From Deinococcus sp. (GTDB lineage: Bacteria > Deinococcota > Deinococci > Deinococcales > Deinococcaceae), in assembly GCF_018260405.1 (NCBI RefSeq), contig NZ_JAGLBG010000096.1:1-8079 (forward strand): DNA of 8,079 nt, given 5' to 3'. This document shows positions 7,280-8,079 of this stretch, piece by piece. The stretch's first letter is position 1. Every line of letters starts with the position of its first letter. The position numbers and the translations under genes were made by a program. Below the pieces are notes generated by a model. That model was not told the DNA's origin. It saw nothing but the letters and a program-made list of their open reading frames with translations, and made no database searches.

Positions 7280-7413
7280 AGTCTAGTAATCCTATCAAGG
7301 TAGTTGCTACGGCTGAGCTGCGGGGTTGCCACATCAATATCGCAGACGGCGGAGAGGACACAGTCCTTGCGCAAAGAATTGCTCAGCAAAATACTCAACA
7401 AATTCTTTCATGA
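7273..7413 (+). CDS. Possible small ORF, 46 residues, unrecognised
   Basis: An ATG-to-TGA frame of 46 codons, divergent from parA. Its product begins MSESSNPIKVVATAEL and has a balanced, soluble composition without membrane or cysteine-rich character. I recognise no family. The start lies inside repeat cluster A and the stop at the edge of cluster B, so the frame fills the spacer between two putative centromere clusters. No convincing Shine-Dalgarno precedes it. A frame this short is easily due to chance in this base composition, so it may be non-coding spacer. Confidence 0.2.
   Translation: MSESSNPIKVVATAELRGCHINIADGGEDTVLAQRIAQQNTQQILS
7355..7374. repeat. Small palindromes between repeat clusters
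   Basis: AGGAC (7355-7359) and GTCCT (7363-7367) are inverted around a 3-nt loop, followed at once by the perfect 8-bp palindrome TTGCGCAA (7367-7374). They may be a protein-binding site within the partition region. Such short palindromes can arise by chance. Confidence 0.3.
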
Positions 7414-7441
7414 ATGTATGAGTGTATGAGAGAGTATCTAG
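7402..7441. repeat. Repeat cluster B of the putative centromere
   Basis: Three consecutive 8-mers CATGAATG, TATGAGTG and TATGAGAG occupy 7409-7432. An inverted exact copy of ATGAAAGAAT lies at 7402-7411. The trailing AGTATCTAG resembles the AGTCTAG that follows cluster A. Local G+C is about one third, against about 55-67% in the spacers on each side. Confidence 0.6.
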
Positions 7442-7537
7442 CCCAAGATCAGGGTGCGCCGTGCAATGTCGCCACGCTGACTCCCCACCGAGCGTCGCAA
7501 GAGCCTTTCCATCCTACTTCAATCGCGAATTTTTATA

Positions 7538-7570
7538 AATGAAAGAATGAAAGAATACATGAGTATTTGC
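7538..7570. repeat. Repeat cluster C of the putative centromere
   Basis: AATGAAAG occurs twice in tandem (7538-7545 and 7546-7553), giving two overlapping copies of ATGAAAGAAT (7539-7548 and 7547-7556). CATGAGTA follows at 7558-7565, related to the TATGAGTG units of clusters A and B. The segment is AT-rich and ends just before the GC-rich right end of the window. Confidence 0.6.
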
Positions 7571-7590
7571 TTGAAAAATTTCACAAGCCA

Positions 7591-7610
7591 GGGGGGCGTG
7601 TTCTCCCCCC
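7591..7610. repeat. G6/C6 inverted repeat at a composition boundary
   Basis: GGGGGG (7591-7596) and CCCCCC (7605-7610) form a perfect 6-bp stem with an 8-nt loop. On the minus strand the stem is followed about 12-15 nt later by a short T run inside TGAAATTTTTCA, itself a small hairpin. This could stop leftward transcription entering from the right before it reaches the partition region. The T run is too far away for a standard intrinsic terminator, so I call it only an inverted repeat. Confidence 0.4.
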
Positions 7611-8079
7611 GTCACTTGTCTGCCCTGCCCCAACTTTTCCCACGTCGCCCGCTCATTCTGCCCCGCGTGCTCTGCCCGGCCTCATGCCTGCCCGTTTCCG
7701 GGCCTCGCCGTGCCCGGCCTGAACTCGTTCCCACTCCGCTTATCGGGGGGGCCTTGCTGGCCTTCCTGTGGCCTCGCCTCTCCGCTCGCCGCCCGCTGCC
7801 GTGCCGTCCTCCCTGATCTGCCCCCCCCTTCGGGAATCTTTTCGGTTGTTGACCCCGTGCCCGGACTGAAGACCTGCGCCTCACCCGCTCGGCCCTGGTG
7901 TCTGGTGTCCGGCTCCGCCCCTTCGGTCTCACGGTCTGACCTCACTCACCTGTCCAGCTCCGTGTCCAGCTCCGGTCTCTGGTCTGCTGGTGTTCACTCC
8001 CGCCTCTCGACTCGTCGCCCGACCTCGCGGCCTGACCTGCTTCCCCTCTGGAATCTTTTGCGCCCCGGCTCCTGACCTT
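7611..8079. other. GC-rich, pyrimidine-biased tract without a credible gene
   Basis: Hand counting 7621-8079 gives about 31% purines on the plus strand, and A at only about 7%, with G+C around 70% or more in sampled lines. Open frames exist on both strands because stop codons are rare in such sequence. Their products are low-complexity (Pro/Ser/Leu-rich on plus, Arg/Gly-rich on minus) and show no recognisable domain. Short repeats occur: TGTCCAGCTCCG in tandem at 7951-7974 with a one-mismatch copy at 7906-7917, and GGAATCTTTT at 7833-7842 and 8050-8059. The tract may be a non-coding replicon region or an untranslated transcript. It continues past the window edge. Confidence 0.45.

Noticed and set aside
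7204..7620. CRISPR array as an explanation of the repeats
   Set aside because: Units are 8-10 bp, degenerate, in both orientations and grouped in islands, without the 25-40 bp repeats and regular unique spacers of a CRISPR array.
7612..7932. Minus-strand open frame of 106 codons, very Arg/Gly-rich
   Set aside because: It lies in the biased GC-rich tract where stop codons are rare, overlaps long open frames on the other strand, and its product is low-complexity without a recognisable domain.
7710..8075. Plus-strand open frame of 121 codons
   Set aside because: The near-absence of A on this strand removes stop codons, so openness is not evidence of coding. The product is a Pro/Ser/Leu-rich string without motifs.

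Overview
The window reads as accessory DNA, most likely part of a plasmid or other partitioned secondary replicon from a Deinococcus-like bacterium. The host call is an inference. It rests on the moderately high G+C of the genes, the style of the ParA protein, and promoters whose -10 box lies only 6-9 nt before the start codon, the leaderless layout common in Deinococcus. All convincing genes lie on the minus strand, so the window is best read from right to left.

Right end, 7571-8079: no credible gene. The tract is GC-rich with a strong strand bias: the plus strand is about 69% pyrimidine and only about 7% A by hand count. It begins at a G6/C6 inverted repeat and contains short internal repeats. 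Next, 7204-7570 is a non-coding region with three AT-rich islands. Each island carries degenerate direct repeats with an 8-bp period, and the 10-mer RTGAAAGAAT recurs in both orientations. This is where a type Ib plasmid centromere and operator is expected. It is followed by parA (7203-6595) and a small ribbon-helix-helix partner gene (6595-6239), joined by a one-base stop/start overlap.

Middle, 6122-4475: a Phd/YefM-type antitoxin, a PIN-domain (VapC/FitB-like) toxin and a XerC/D-type tyrosine recombinase. Each consecutive pair overlaps by 4 nt, so the addiction module and the recombinase form one translationally coupled unit.

Left part, 4289-31: a DUF4007 protein and an 1119-residue P-loop ATPase, again overlapping by 4 nt. 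This pair resembles SspB (DUF4007 nickase) and SspC (ATPase) of the SspABCD single-strand DNA phosphorothioation defence system. The operon runs off the left edge, where an SspD-like ATP-pyrophosphatase/PAPS-reductase gene would be expected; it cannot be seen here.

Taken together, partition, toxin-antitoxin and recombinase genes would maintain the replicon, and the DUF4007/ATPase pair would be its DNA-modification or phage-defence cargo. The assignment to an Ssp-type system is the main functional inference. The 8-bp-period repeats are the main structural observation.
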